NCBI RefSeq assembly: GCF_001514205.1
Contig: NZ_KQ948777.1
Span: 222,812-286,811, forward strand
Direction of reading: 5' to 3'
DNA length: 64,000 bases
Source of the DNA: Streptomyces griseoruber
GTDB lineage: Bacteria; Actinomycetota; Actinomycetes; Streptomycetales; Streptomycetaceae
Position numbers and translations under genes: made by a program. The notes beneath the pieces were generated by a model that was given only the letters and a program-made list of their open reading frames with translations, searched no databases and had not been told where the DNA came from. Shown piece after piece: positions 1 through 8,781 of the stretch (its first letter is position 1; each line of letters opens with the position of its first letter).

Positions 1-289
1 CCCGGAAGATCTCCAGCGCGACCGAGCCCACCGGCTCGGGCACCGCCACGGTCAGCGGCTCCAGACCGGGTGCGGACAGCCGGACGCCGCCGCCGGGCAG
101 AAGCTCGGCGGCGACCGGCGCCAGGCGCGGCTGCTGGCGTTGCGTGACGACCTTTCCCCCGTCGTCGATCAGCGCCCAGCGTCGGTCTCCGGCCAGCCCC
201 CAGGGCTCCACGACGGCCTCCCGGGGCGCCTGGCCCCGGCACGCCTTGACCGGATAGTGATGGATGGACAGCAGTTGCGCGTTCCGCAT
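1..289 (-). CDS. MOSC-domain protein, N-terminal part (runs off the window)
   Basis: Reads leftward from an ATG at 287-289 and stays open to base 1, giving 96 codons of an incomplete gene. The start MRNAQLLSIHHYPVKACRG, followed by a segment containing GLAGDRRWALIDDGG and VTQRQQPRLA, is the typical N-terminal beta-barrel of MOSC proteins. MOSC domains are related to the molybdenum cofactor sulfurase C-terminus and bind sulfur carried on a conserved cysteine; that part lies outside the window. An AGGATGG stretch before the ATG can serve as ribosome binding site. The family is clear, the substrate is not. Confidence 0.8.
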   Translation of the reverse strand, partial: MRNAQLLSIHHYPVKACRGQAPREAVVEPWGLAGDRRWALIDDGGKVVTQRQQPRLAPVAAELLPGGGVRLSAPGLEPLTVAVPEPVGSVALEIFR

Positions 290-331
290 GAGGCCATCCT
301 GCCAGGTGGCACCGACAACCCCCGGGGCGGA

Positions 332-763
332 TCAGTAGCCGCGGTACTGCTGGTTGTTGTACGGGTCCTGGTACTGCGGCGCGGCCGGCCGGGGAGCGGC
401 GGGGCGCATGGCCTCGTAGCCCATTCCGGGCGCCGCCGGGCGCGGCTGCTGCGGCATCTGCGGACCCGGGTAACCGCGGGGCGCGGCGGCCTGCGGCGGG
501 ATGTACGCCGCGGGCGCCTGCTGCAGCGGCGAGGGCTGCTGCGCCTGCGGGTAGCCGTAGGACGCCTGCGACGGGCCCGCCGGGAGGGCGGGCAGTGCCG
601 ACGGCAGCGCGGGCAGGTTGCTGCTGCTCGGCGTGTCGTAGGCGGCGGGGACCCGGATCGGGGCGATCTGCGGGGTGCCTCGCTCAGCCACGAGCGAGTC
701 GTAGATCGGGGTGTCCGGGAAGGCGGAGTAGTAGCCGCCATAGGTGGAGCGGGGGGAGGTCAT
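332..763 (-). CDS. Pro/Gln/Tyr-rich low-complexity protein (DUF6643-like)
   Basis: A 143-residue protein starting MTSPRSTYGGYYSAFPDTP. The first 50 residues are ordered-looking (YDSLVAERGTPQIAPIRVPA) and the rest is rich in Pro, Gln, Ala and Tyr, ending in YNNQQYRGY, so most of it is probably disordered. I recognise it as a conserved streptomycete protein of unknown function. The ATG at 761-763 was chosen because the conserved start begins there; a longer reading runs far upstream through non-coding-like sequence. It lies 42 bp upstream of the MOSC gene on the same strand, so the two may be cotranscribed. Confidence 0.8.
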   Translation of the reverse strand: MTSPRSTYGGYYSAFPDTPIYDSLVAERGTPQIAPIRVPAAYDTPSSSNLPALPSALPALPAGPSQASYGYPQAQQPSPLQQAPAAYIPPQAAAPRGYPGPQMPQQPRPAAPGMGYEAMRPAAPRPAAPQYQDPYNNQQYRGY

Positions 764-1065
764 GGCACATAAGTTAAGCCCACGATGTGCTGGTTGGGGA
801 GACCGATAAGAGGGTTGATTTCCGTGTCGGCAGTGCCCTCCGATCCCCAATGCGAGCGAACATGGGGAAAAGGGGCGTCGGGCAGTGGCCTGATCGTGTA
901 AAAGCCGAGTTCCGGGCGGGTTACCGGAGGGTCGGGGCCGGTCGTTCCTGTGCCTTTCCTGGGCCTGCGCCGTCCTGCGGAATAGGTTGACCGGGTAGAC
1001 AACCGTCAGGCGTCGGCGCGCGGCCCGGCGCAGCGAAAGCCGAAGCGAAAGTCGAGGGGGCGGAC
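764..1065. other. Intergenic region between divergent genes
   Basis: About 300 bp separate the leftward Pro/Gln-rich gene from the rightward TerD gene. The part from roughly 770 to 860 is less GC-rich than its surroundings and is the likely place for the two divergent promoters. I see no clear operator, repeat or RNA gene in it. Confidence 0.4.
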
Positions 1066-2397
1066 ATGTCGATGCCGAAGGGTTCCAACACCCCGGTGCC
1101 GACCACGGCGCTGCGGGTCGAGCTGGGCTGGCGCTCGGGGCCCGGGGTGCCCGACGCGGACGCCTCGGCGCTGCTGCTGGTGGGCGGGAAGGTGCGGTCC
1201 GACGCCGACTTCGTCTTCTACAACCAGCCGGCCCACTCCTCGGGGGCGGTCCGCCACGAGGGCAAGAGCACGGCCGGCGGCCGGGTGACCGACACCCTGC
1301 TCGTCGACCTCGCGCGCGTGGAGCCCTCGATCGAGACCGTCGTGCTGGCCGCCTCCGCCGACGGCGGCAGCTTCGCGCGGCTGCCCGACCTCTACATCGA
1401 GGTACGGGACGCGGCGCAGGGCACCGTCGCCGCACGGTTCGACAGCACCGGCGCCACGGTCGAAACCGCATTCGTGCTGGGCGAGTTCTACCGGCGCCAG
1501 GGTGCCTGGAAGTTCCGTGCCGTCGGGCAGGGGTACGCGACCGGCCTCGAGGGACTGGCCACGGACTTCGGTATCACCGTCGACGAGCCGCAGCACGCGG
1601 CACCCCCGGTTCCCCCGTCGCCGCCGCCCGTGCCGCCCACGGTCCCGGCCCCGCCGCCCCCGTCGGCCCAGCCGACCATGCCCGCGCTGCCGGTCACCGT
1701 GCCCCCGCCCGTCCACCAGGCCCCGCCGCCCCCGCCGCCGGCCCCGCCCGCCGGCCCGGTCCGGCTGACCAAGGTGACGCTCACCAAGGCCGCCCCCGCG
1801 GTGTCCCTCGCCAAACAGGGCGGCACCTCGGGGGTCATGCGCGTGAACCTCAACTGGGAGGTGCGCAGACAGTTCTCGGGCTGGGGCAGCAAGCGCGGCC
1901 GTGCCGTCGCCCTCCACAACGACCTCGACCTCGACCTGTGCGCCCTGTTCGAGCTCGCCGACGGCCGCAAGGGTGTCGTCCAGGCCCTCGGCAACGCCTT
2001 CGGCGCGCTGCACCAGCCGCCGTACATCCACCTCGACGGCGACGACCGCACCGGGGCCGTCGCCAGCGGCGAGAACCTCACCATCAACCTCGACCACCGG
2101 AACGACTTCCGGCGCATCCTCGTCTTCGTCACCATCTACGAAGGAGCCCGTTCCTTCGCCGACCTGCATGCGACGGTCACCCTGCAACCCCAGTTCGGCG
2201 CCGCGGTCGACTTCTCCCTCGACGAGTGCACCGTCCCCTCGACCGTGTGCGCGCTCGCGCTGATCACCCACCAGGGCGGCGATCTCATCGTCCAGCGGGA
2301 GGCCCGCTATCTCGTGCCCGACCGCGGGGTCAGCCCGCAGCGGACCGTCGACCGCGTCTACAACTGGGGCATGAACTGGACACCGGGCCGCAAATAG
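1066..2397 (+). CDS. TerD-family protein with two TerD-like domains
   Basis: A 443-residue protein. Residues 1-175 form a TerD domain (LRVELGWRSGPGVPDADASALLL, then SDADFVFYNQP and a run of acidic residues like those that bind calcium in TerD). Residues 178-235 are a proline-rich linker, and residues 240-443 form a second TerD-like domain (MRVNLNWEV, LDLDLCALFEL, HLDGDDRTG, GENLTINLD). TerD proteins are calcium-binding stress proteins named from tellurite resistance; several paralogues per genome are usual in Streptomyces. ATG 1066 follows a G-rich stretch; ATG 1072 is an alternative. It converges on the next gene with 16 bp between the stops. Confidence 0.88.
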   Translation: MSMPKGSNTPVPTTALRVELGWRSGPGVPDADASALLLVGGKVRSDADFVFYNQPAHSSGAVRHEGKSTAGGRVTDTLLVDLARVEPSIETVVLAASADGGSFARLPDLYIEVRDAAQGTVAARFDSTGATVETAFVLGEFYRRQGAWKFRAVGQGYATGLEGLATDFGITVDEPQHAAPPVPPSPPPVPPTVPAPPPPSAQPTMPALPVTVPPPVHQAPPPPPPAPPAGPVRLTKVTLTKAAPAVSLAKQGGTSGVMRVNLNWEVRRQFSGWGSKRGRAVALHNDLDLDLCALFELADGRKGVVQALGNAFGALHQPPYIHLDGDDRTGAVASGENLTINLDHRNDFRRILVFVTIYEGARSFADLHATVTLQPQFGAAVDFSLDECTVPSTVCALALITHQGGDLIVQREARYLVPDRGVSPQRTVDRVYNWGMNWTPGRK

Positions 2398-2413
2398 CCC
2401 CTTCCCGAGACCC

Positions 2414-3589
2414 TCAGCCCTCGTCGGTCACGGCGTCCGGACGGGCGTAGGTGCGGCCCTTCCAGGCCGCGCCCCGCCCCCGGTAGTGCTGCACGGCGGA
2501 ATCCACCGTCATCAGCAGGTACAGGAACGCGGTGAACGGCAGCAGCGGCGCGAGCCACAGCGGCTGCCCGTAATGGCGGAGCATGGGCATGTACGTCCCC
2601 GTCATCACCAGCCATGCCAGGCCGCCGAGCAGCGCGGTGGGCGTGGCGCCGACGGCGAGCCCGGCGGCCAGGGCCAGCGGCGGCACCAGATACACCAGCG
2701 CCAGGCCGAGCACCGTACCGGTCAGGAGCAGGGGACTGTGCCGCAGTTGCGCGTAGGCGCTGCGCGAGACCATCCGCCACAGGTCGTGCAGCCTCGGATA
2801 GGGGCGCACGCTGTCCACCCGCTCGGCCAGCCCCAGCCAGATGTGGCCGCCCGAACGCTTCACCGCGCGCGCGAGCGCCACGTCGTCGATGACCGCATGG
2901 CGGATGGCCTCCGGGATCCGCGCCCGCTCGGCCGCCTCGGCGCGCAGCAGCACACAGCCGCCCGCCGCGGCCGCCGTCCGCGCCCCGCGCCGCCCGATCC
3001 GGCGGAAGGGATACAGCTGGGCGAAGAAATAGACGAACGCCGGCACGACCAGCCGCTCCCACAGGCTCTCCACCCGCAGCCGCGCCATCTGCGACACGAC
3101 GTCGAAGCCCCCGGTGCGTGCCGCCGCGACCAGCTGCCGCAGGCTGTCGGGCGCGTGCGCGATGTCGGCGTCCGTCAGCAGCAGATACTCGGGCCCACGC
3201 GCGCGTGCCAGCGCGATGCCGTGCCGCACCGCCCACAGCTTCCCCGTCCAGCCCGCCGGCGGTTCGCCCGGCGAGCCCACGGTCAGCGGCAGTCCGCCGT
3301 GCCGCCGCGCGAGTTCGCGTGCGAGGTGCCCGGTGCCGTCCGAGCTGCCGTCGTCGACGAGGAACACCTCGGCGCGCCCCGGATAGTCCTGCGCGAGCAG
3401 CGACGGCAGGCTCGCGGGCAGCACCGCCGCCTCGTCGCGCGCGGGGACGACCACGCACACCGGTGGCCACTCCTCCGGCTCGCGCCGGGCCGGCAGCCTG
3501 ACATCCGTGCGCCAGAAGAAGCCCTGACAGAGCGACAGCCACACCCAGGCGGCCAGGGACACGGCGGCGATCCACACGACGGCGCTCAC
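2414..3589 (-). CDS. HpnB-like family 2 glycosyltransferase
   Basis: A 391-residue membrane glycosyltransferase starting at GTG 3587-3589. An N-terminal membrane helix (AVVWIAAVSLAAWVWLSL) precedes a GT-A domain with VVVPARDEAAVLPASL, FLVDDGSSDGTG, GWTGKLWAVRHG and the DxD-like LTDADIAHAP. Hydrophobic helices follow at about residues 290-370. The order and motifs match the hopanoid-associated glycosyltransferase HpnB. No other hopanoid gene (squalene-hopene cyclase, HpnC-E) is in the window, so the substrate is inferred from family only. It is divergent from the racemase gene, with a 57-bp shared promoter region. Confidence 0.8.
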   Translation of the reverse strand: MSAVVWIAAVSLAAWVWLSLCQGFFWRTDVRLPARREPEEWPPVCVVVPARDEAAVLPASLPSLLAQDYPGRAEVFLVDDGSSDGTGHLARELARRHGGLPLTVGSPGEPPAGWTGKLWAVRHGIALARARGPEYLLLTDADIAHAPDSLRQLVAAARTGGFDVVSQMARLRVESLWERLVVPAFVYFFAQLYPFRRIGRRGARTAAAAGGCVLLRAEAAERARIPEAIRHAVIDDVALARAVKRSGGHIWLGLAERVDSVRPYPRLHDLWRMVSRSAYAQLRHSPLLLTGTVLGLALVYLVPPLALAAGLAVGATPTALLGGLAWLVMTGTYMPMLRHYGQPLWLAPLLPFTAFLYLLMTVDSAVQHYRGRGAAWKGRTYARPDAVTDEG

Positions 3590-3646
3590 CCGCGCAGTCT
3601 GCCCCACCCCGCCGGTCCGCAGCAGCACATCGTCTATGGTGGCCGG

Positions 3647-4432
3647 GTGAAGATCGCGCTCATGGACTCCGGAATCGGGCTGCTGGCGGCCACCGCCGCG
3701 GTACGGCGTCTGCGACCCGACGCCGATCTCGTGCTCTCCCTCGACCCCGACGGCATGCCCTGGGGCCCGCGCACCCCGCAGGACCTCACCGCGCGCGCGG
3801 TGGCCGTCGCCGAGGCCGCGGCCGCCCACCGCCCCGACGCCCTGATCGTCGGCTGCAACACCGCGACCGTGCACGCCCTGCCCGCTCTGCGCGCCCGCCT
3901 CGAACCGGGCATCCCGGTCATCGGCACCGTCCCCGCGATCAAGCCGGCCGCGGCCGGCGGCGGCCCTGTCGCCATCTGGGCCACCCCCGCCACCACCGGC
4001 AGTCCCTACCAGCGCGGTCTGATCGAGGACCACGCCGGCGGGGTCACCGTCGCCGAGGTCCCGTGCTGGGGCCTCGCCGAGGCCGTCGAACACGCGGACG
4101 AGACGGCGATCGCCTCCGCTGTCGCCGCGGCCGCCGCCCTCACTCCCGGGGACGTCACGACCGTCGTCCTGGGCTGCACCCATTACGAGCTGGTCGCCGA
4201 CCGCATCCGTACCGCCGTCCAGCGCCCCGGCCGGCCGCCCCTGGTCCTGCACGGTTCGGCCGGTGCCGTCGCCGCACAGGCCCTGCGCCGCATCGGGGCG
4301 GCGCCCGAGCCCGGGACGACCGGTCTCGGCTCCGTGACCGTTCTGCTCAGCGGCCGCGAGGGCGGCCTCCCGCAGCCCGCCCTGGCGTACGCGGAAGGCC
4401 GGCTGCTCCAGACCGTCACTCCCGCCCCGTGA
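3647..4432 (+). CDS. Asp/Glu racemase-family protein (glutamate racemase-like)
   Basis: A 261-residue protein from GTG 3647. It begins VKIALMDSGIGLLAA, the DSGIG loop of glutamate racemases, and keeps both active-site cysteines: VGCNTATVHALP (about residue 68) and LGCTHYELV (about residue 175). Cofactor-independent racemases use the two cysteines as acid and base to invert L- and D-glutamate. The protein is close to MurI length but the motifs are divergent (DSGIG is followed by L rather than G), so it may be a second, specialised racemase rather than the essential MurI. It is monocistronic and divergent from the glycosyltransferase gene. Confidence 0.8.
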   Translation: MKIALMDSGIGLLAATAAVRRLRPDADLVLSLDPDGMPWGPRTPQDLTARAVAVAEAAAAHRPDALIVGCNTATVHALPALRARLEPGIPVIGTVPAIKPAAAGGGPVAIWATPATTGSPYQRGLIEDHAGGVTVAEVPCWGLAEAVEHADETAIASAVAAAAALTPGDVTTVVLGCTHYELVADRIRTAVQRPGRPPLVLHGSAGAVAAQALRRIGAAPEPGTTGLGSVTVLLSGREGGLPQPALAYAEGRLLQTVTPAP

Positions 4433-4534
4433 CCGGCGGTCACCGGCAGTAGCACCCGGTCCCGTGCGCCGCCGCCACTCGGCACAGTCACCCTGTGCGA
4501 CGCCCTGGCCGCGCAGGGAAACCTGAGTAACCTC

Positions 4535-5098
4535 ATGTATATGAGGGACCACTCCCACGTTCACCCTCCGGGCGAGGACACTCCGGCTCCCGACGTCTGG
4601 ACCGGGCGCGCCACGAACCGGTTCCAGTGGCTGCTCGCGCTGGCCGGCGCCGCCTGCATGGCGCTCGGCATCGAGCTGGCCGTCGACTCCGCCTGGACGT
4701 CCGGCACCGCTCCCCTCGTCATGTCCGTCGTCGGCTGCATCGCCGCCGGACTGCTGGTTCTCTTCGGCACCCTCGCCTTCGTCCACGTCGACCTCAAGCT
4801 CGACCAGGACGCGGTGGAGGTGCGCTGCGGCCACATCGGTGTGCCCCGCCGCCGGATCCCGCTCTCGCATGTCGCCGGCGCCGACTTCGACCCCTGCGTC
4901 ACCCCGCGCCACTGGGGCGGCTGGGGCTACCGCTGGCGCCCCGAGAAGGGCACCGCCGTCGTCGTACGCCGTGGCGAGGGCGTGGTGCTGCGGCTGTGGG
5001 ACGGCCATACGTTCACGATCACCGTGGACGAGGCCGAGTCCGCCGTGGAGGCGATCAGAGCCCGGCTGCGGTCGCGGACGCCCGGCCCGGCCCTGTGA
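4535..5098 (+). CDS. Small membrane protein with PH-like cytoplasmic domain
   Basis: A 187-residue protein. After a hydrophilic N-terminus it has two membrane helices (about residues 31-52 and 60-85: WLLALAGAACMALGIELAV and VVGCIAAGLLVLFGTLAFV). A soluble C-terminal domain follows whose strand pattern (DLKLDQDAVEVRCG, RRRIPLSHVAGADF, GTAVVVRRGEGVVLRL) resembles bacterial PH-like domains. The function is unknown. Two in-frame ATGs, at 4535 and 4541, are both possible starts. Confidence 0.7.
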   Translation: MYMRDHSHVHPPGEDTPAPDVWTGRATNRFQWLLALAGAACMALGIELAVDSAWTSGTAPLVMSVVGCIAAGLLVLFGTLAFVHVDLKLDQDAVEVRCGHIGVPRRRIPLSHVAGADFDPCVTPRHWGGWGYRWRPEKGTAVVVRRGEGVVLRLWDGHTFTITVDEAESAVEAIRARLRSRTPGPAL

Positions 5099-5116
5099 CC
5101 CTGGTTCTCCCGGACG

Positions 5117-6187
5117 TCAGACGACAGGCCTGTCGCGTTCCCTGCTCGATCCGGCCGACAGCCCGGACACCGGCTCGTCGGCCAGCGGCCGGGCCGTCGC
5201 CAGGCCCGCCAGGAGGCCCGCACCGACCGACACCGTCGTGAAACTCAGCGCGTTGCCGACGGCGGAGAGCGCCGCGAGGGCGGTGAGCGCGGCTCCCGCC
5301 GTGAGGACCACCGGCGTGGGACGGGGCGCGCGCCACAGCGCGAACAGCACCCAGCCGTACGCCGCCGCGAGCAGCAGCACTCCTACGGCACCCTGTTCCG
5401 CCGCCAGCTGCAGGGGCGCCGAGTGCGGCTTGCCGTCGGAGAGCGTCGACTGCGCCGCCGTGGCGCTCAGCTCCCCGAAGCGGCCGGGCCCCACACCGAG
5501 CCCGCCGTGGCCGTGGGCCAGGTGCAGGGCGTCACGCCAGAGGGCGACCCGTCGCGGTGTGAGCTGGTCCGCCAGGGACGAGACCAGGTCGGCGGGCAGC
5601 GCGTTCCCGGCGACCGCCCAGGTCAGACCGGTCACCGCGGCCGTGGCGAGGGCCAGCCCGGCGAGGGCCGGACCCCGGTGGCGCATCCGCCCCGCGGCCA
5701 GTGAGCACAACAGGACGGCACAGCACGCCACCACCGCCGCGACCGAGCCCAGGGCGGCCCCGGCCACCACGACACCGCAGGCCAGCAGCCGCAGGGCGAG
5801 CCGCAGCAGCGGCACGGGCGTCGCCCAGGCGGCGCAGCACGCGGCACCCGCCGACAGCGCGAGCACCGCGGCGGTGGCACCCGCGTGGCCCAGTGGCGAG
5901 GCGATCTCCGGTCCCGGCGCGAGCCGGGGCAGTGCCACGGTCAGGGTGAGCCCGGTCAGCGCCGCGGCGCACGGCGCGGCCACCGGCAGCAGCACTCCGC
6001 AGATCCGCCCCGTCGCATAGCCGGCCGCGACGGCCAGCACCGCGAGAAGGACGCCCTCGGGCCGTCCGCCGTCCACGGCCGCGCTGACCAGCGACCACAC
6101 GGCGCAGGCCCCCAGCACGGCCACCCCGGCCGCGTCGGAGACGTTGCGTCTCTCTCCTTCGGCGTCCGCGCCCGCCGCCGACGTCAT
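5117..6187 (-). CDS. O-antigen ligase-like polytopic membrane protein
   Basis: A 356-residue protein with about nine hydrophobic segments. It contains the Wzy/WaaL signature region: a loop with ALWRDALHLAHGHGGLGVGPGRFGEL, then HSAPLQLAAEQGAVGVLLL. In O-antigen ligases and polymerases this kind of periplasmic loop carries the catalytic His and Arg. In Streptomyces such proteins probably act on cell-surface glycans, but no glycan cluster is present here. ATG 6185-6187 (MTSAAGADAEG) was chosen because the sequence upstream is Gly/Arg-rich filler. It converges on the PH-like protein gene. Confidence 0.75.
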   Translation of the reverse strand: MTSAAGADAEGERRNVSDAAGVAVLGACAVWSLVSAAVDGGRPEGVLLAVLAVAAGYATGRICGVLLPVAAPCAAALTGLTLTVALPRLAPGPEIASPLGHAGATAAVLALSAGAACCAAWATPVPLLRLALRLLACGVVVAGAALGSVAAVVACCAVLLCSLAAGRMRHRGPALAGLALATAAVTGLTWAVAGNALPADLVSSLADQLTPRRVALWRDALHLAHGHGGLGVGPGRFGELSATAAQSTLSDGKPHSAPLQLAAEQGAVGVLLLAAAYGWVLFALWRAPRPTPVVLTAGAALTALAALSAVGNALSFTTVSVGAGLLAGLATARPLADEPVSGLSAGSSRERDRPVV

Positions 6188-6405
6188 CCCCGTGGAACCC
6201 GTGGACCCCACCAGACCCCCCGAACCCGGTCGCCCCCGGCCAGTACCACCCCGGACGTCTGTGCGAACGGGGTTCTGGCACACCGTAACGGCTGATGGGC
6301 GGTTTGTGGATGAGCTGTGCCGGGGTCGTGCGCGACGCACGGTCCACAGGGTGCCGCCGTGGACCGTGCTGTCGGCCAAAAGGTGACCCGCCGTACACTC
6401 CCGGA

Positions 6406-8022
6406 GTGACCGTCACCGCAACTTCCGTGGGCCAGCCCGACCAGCTCGAGCCCCAGACCACGCCGGTTTCCCGCCGCGCGCGGCTGCTGCGCCTCCTGCC
6501 CGCCGCCGCGGCGGCGCTCGCCGGAGTGCTGCTCTACGTCAGCTTCCCGCCCCGGACCGTGTGGTGGCTGGCCCTGCCCGCCTTCGCGGTCTTCGGCTGG
6601 GTGCTGCGCGGCCGCACCTGGAAGGCGGCGCTGGGCCTCGGCTACCTGTTCGGCCTGGGCTTCCTGCTGCCGCTCCTCGTGTGGACCGGCGTCGAGGTCG
6701 GCCCCGGCCCCTGGCTCGCCCTGGTGGCCATCGAGGCGGTCTTCATCGCCCTGGTCGGTGTCGGAATCGCCAGGGTCTCGAAGCTGCCGGCCTGGCCGGT
6801 GTGGGCGGCGGCCCTCTGGACGGCGGGCGAGGCGGCACGCGCGCGTGTGCCGTTCCACGGCTTCCCCTGGGGCAAGATCGCCTTCGGTCAGGCGGACGGT
6901 GTCTTCCTGCCGCTCGCCGCGCTCGGCGGCACCCCGGTCCTCGGTTTCGCCGTCGTCCTGTGCGGTTTCGGTCTCTACGAGACGGTCCGGCTGATCCTGG
7001 ACCGCCGGCGCACGGGTGAGGTGCGCAGGTCCGCCGCCGCGGTGGCCCTGCTCAGCCTGGCCGTTCCCGTCGGCGCCGCCCTGGCCTCGCGCTCCCTGGT
7101 GAGCGACAAGGCGGAGGACGGCACCGCGACGGTCGCCGTCATCCAGGGCAACGTGCCCCGCCTCGGCCTGGACTTCAACTCCCAGCGCCGCGCCGTCCTC
7201 GACTACCACGCGCGGGAGACGGAACGGCTGGCCGCCGAGGTCAAGGCGGGCAAGAAGCCGCAGCCCGACTTCGTGCTGTGGCCCGAGAACTCCTCCGACA
7301 TCGACCCCTTCGCCTACGCGGACGCGGCCGCCGTCATCGACAAGGCCGCCAAGGCCATCGGTGTGCCCATCTCGGTCGGCGGAGTCGTCGAGCGCGACGG
7401 CAAGCTCTACAACGAGCAGATCCTCTGGGACCCCGAGACGGGCCCCACCCAGACCTACGACAAGCGCCAGATCCAGCCGTTCGGCGAGTACCTCCCGCTG
7501 CGCTCCCTGATCGGCGCGATCAACAGCGACTGGACCTCGATGGTCCGCCAGGACTTCAGCCGGGGCACCAAGCCGGGCGTGTTCACCATGGACGACACGA
7601 AGGTGGGCCTGGTCACCTGCTACGAGGCCGCCTTCGACTGGGCGGTGCGCTCCGAGGTCACCGACGGCGCCCAGCTGATCTCCGTGCCCAGCAACAACGC
7701 CACCTTCGACCGCAGCGAGATGACCTACCAGCAGCTCGCCATGTCCCGCGTCCGCGCCGTCGAGCACAGCCGCACCGTGACCGTGCCCGTCACCAGCGGC
7801 GTCAGCGCGATCATCATGCCGGACGGCACGATCACCCAGAAGACCGGCATGTTCGTCGCGGACAACCTGGTGCAGAAGGTGCCGCTGCGGTCCTCCGAGA
7901 CGCCCGCGACCCGGCTCGGGATCCTCCCGGAGATCGCCCTGGTGCTCGTCGCCGCGGGCGGTCTGGGCTGGGCGGCCGCCGCGGGCGTACGCGCCCGGCG
8001 GGGTGTCGGCGCCCAGGCGTAG
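6406..8022 (+). CDS. lnt: Apolipoprotein N-acyltransferase
   Basis: A 538-residue protein from GTG 6406. The N-terminal half has about six to seven membrane helices including the conserved HGFPWGKIAFGQ. The C-terminal half is a nitrilase domain with a complete Glu-Lys-Cys triad: E294 in LWPENSS, K353 in YDKRQIQPFGEY and C405 in GLVTCYEAAF. Lnt adds a third acyl chain to the N-terminal cysteine of lipoproteins at the outer face of the membrane. Streptomyces normally has two copies. The Nudix gene follows 35 bp downstream in the same direction and is probably cotranscribed. Confidence 0.93.
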   Translation: MTVTATSVGQPDQLEPQTTPVSRRARLLRLLPAAAAALAGVLLYVSFPPRTVWWLALPAFAVFGWVLRGRTWKAALGLGYLFGLGFLLPLLVWTGVEVGPGPWLALVAIEAVFIALVGVGIARVSKLPAWPVWAAALWTAGEAARARVPFHGFPWGKIAFGQADGVFLPLAALGGTPVLGFAVVLCGFGLYETVRLILDRRRTGEVRRSAAAVALLSLAVPVGAALASRSLVSDKAEDGTATVAVIQGNVPRLGLDFNSQRRAVLDYHARETERLAAEVKAGKKPQPDFVLWPENSSDIDPFAYADAAAVIDKAAKAIGVPISVGGVVERDGKLYNEQILWDPETGPTQTYDKRQIQPFGEYLPLRSLIGAINSDWTSMVRQDFSRGTKPGVFTMDDTKVGLVTCYEAAFDWAVRSEVTDGAQLISVPSNNATFDRSEMTYQQLAMSRVRAVEHSRTVTVPVTSGVSAIIMPDGTITQKTGMFVADNLVQKVPLRSSETPATRLGILPEIALVLVAAGGLGWAAAAGVRARRGVGAQA

Positions 8023-8057
8023 TCCGGCGGGGGACCGGTCCGGTTAGGGTCGGTCCC

Positions 8058-8537
8058 ATGCCGACTCCTGAGTTCATCACCGAGATCCGGGCCTCCGCCG
8101 GTCACCAGCTCCTGTGGCTCCCCGGCGTCAGCGCCGTCGTCTTCGACGACCGGGGACGCGTACTGCTGGGACAGCGCGCGGACAACGGTCAGTGGACCGT
8201 GATCACCGGCATCCCGGACCCGGGCGAGCAGCCCGCGGACTGCGCGGTGCGGGAGGTGGAGGAGGAGACGGGCGTGCACTGCGTGCCCGAACGCGTCGTC
8301 CTGATCCGCTCCGGGCGGCGGGTCGAGTACCCCAACGGCGACCAGTGCCAGTTCATGGACGTCACCTTCCGCTGCCGGGCCGTCGGCGGCGAGGCGCGGG
8401 TCAACGACGACGAGTCCGTCCAGGTCGGCTGGTTCGAGGTGGACGCCCTGCCGCCGATGCACGAACGCCAGGTGTTCCGCATCAAGCAGGCGCTCTCCGA
8501 CGAACCCGCGTGGTTCGAGACCACACCGGCCGAGTGA
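8058..8537 (+). CDS. Nudix hydrolase
   Basis: A 159-residue single-domain protein. The Nudix box is complete: GIPDPGE, then seven residues, then REVEEETGV, which holds the metal-binding glutamates. The flanking strands (VSAVVFDDRGRVLLGQR, DVTFRCRAVGGEARVN, VGWFEVDALP) fit the MutT-like fold. The substrate, presumably a nucleoside diphosphate linked to another group, cannot be read from the sequence. It shares direction and close spacing with lnt. Confidence 0.92.
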   Translation: MPTPEFITEIRASAGHQLLWLPGVSAVVFDDRGRVLLGQRADNGQWTVITGIPDPGEQPADCAVREVEEETGVHCVPERVVLIRSGRRVEYPNGDQCQFMDVTFRCRAVGGEARVNDDESVQVGWFEVDALPPMHERQVFRIKQALSDEPAWFETTPAE

Positions 8538-8564
8538 GGTGCGGCCTCGACGGCGCGCACTGAA

Positions 8565-8730
8565 CGCCCGTTCGGCTGACGAAGGGTGTGTTGCGCAGGT
8601 CCGGCGGGTGCAGAGCGGCCCCGTCCGGATGCGCGTCGCCGATGACCAGCCCGTCGACGCGGCGGGCGAGCACCGTCGCACGATCTCCGAAAGCCGGGGC
8701 ACGAGGACGCCGACGGCGGTGACGTGCATG
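8565..8730 (-). pseudogene. Remnant of a LacI-family regulator
   Basis: Between the Nudix gene and the kinase gene, two leftward frames each carry a piece of a LacI-type sensor domain. One reads VTAVGVLVPRLSEIVRR, like the first strand after the helix-turn-helix region. The other reads LARRVDGLVIGDAHPDGAA followed by NTPFV, like the next strand pair. They are in different frames and the DNA-binding and C-terminal parts are absent. No intact start or stop fits. I read it as a deleted and frameshifted gene. Confidence 0.55.
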
Positions 8731-8781
8731 GTCGCCCACCGCTCGCGGAGAAGACGCGGCGTCGAGATGCGCTGCCGTGAG

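Noticed and set aside
140..772. Rightward 210-residue reading frame opposite the MOSC and Pro/Gln-rich genes
   Set aside because: Arg/Gly-rich composition, no motif and no ribosome site; it overlaps two better-supported genes.
2414..3589. Hopanoid biosynthesis cluster
   Set aside because: Only the HpnB-like glycosyltransferase is present; no cyclase or other hpn genes lie in the window.
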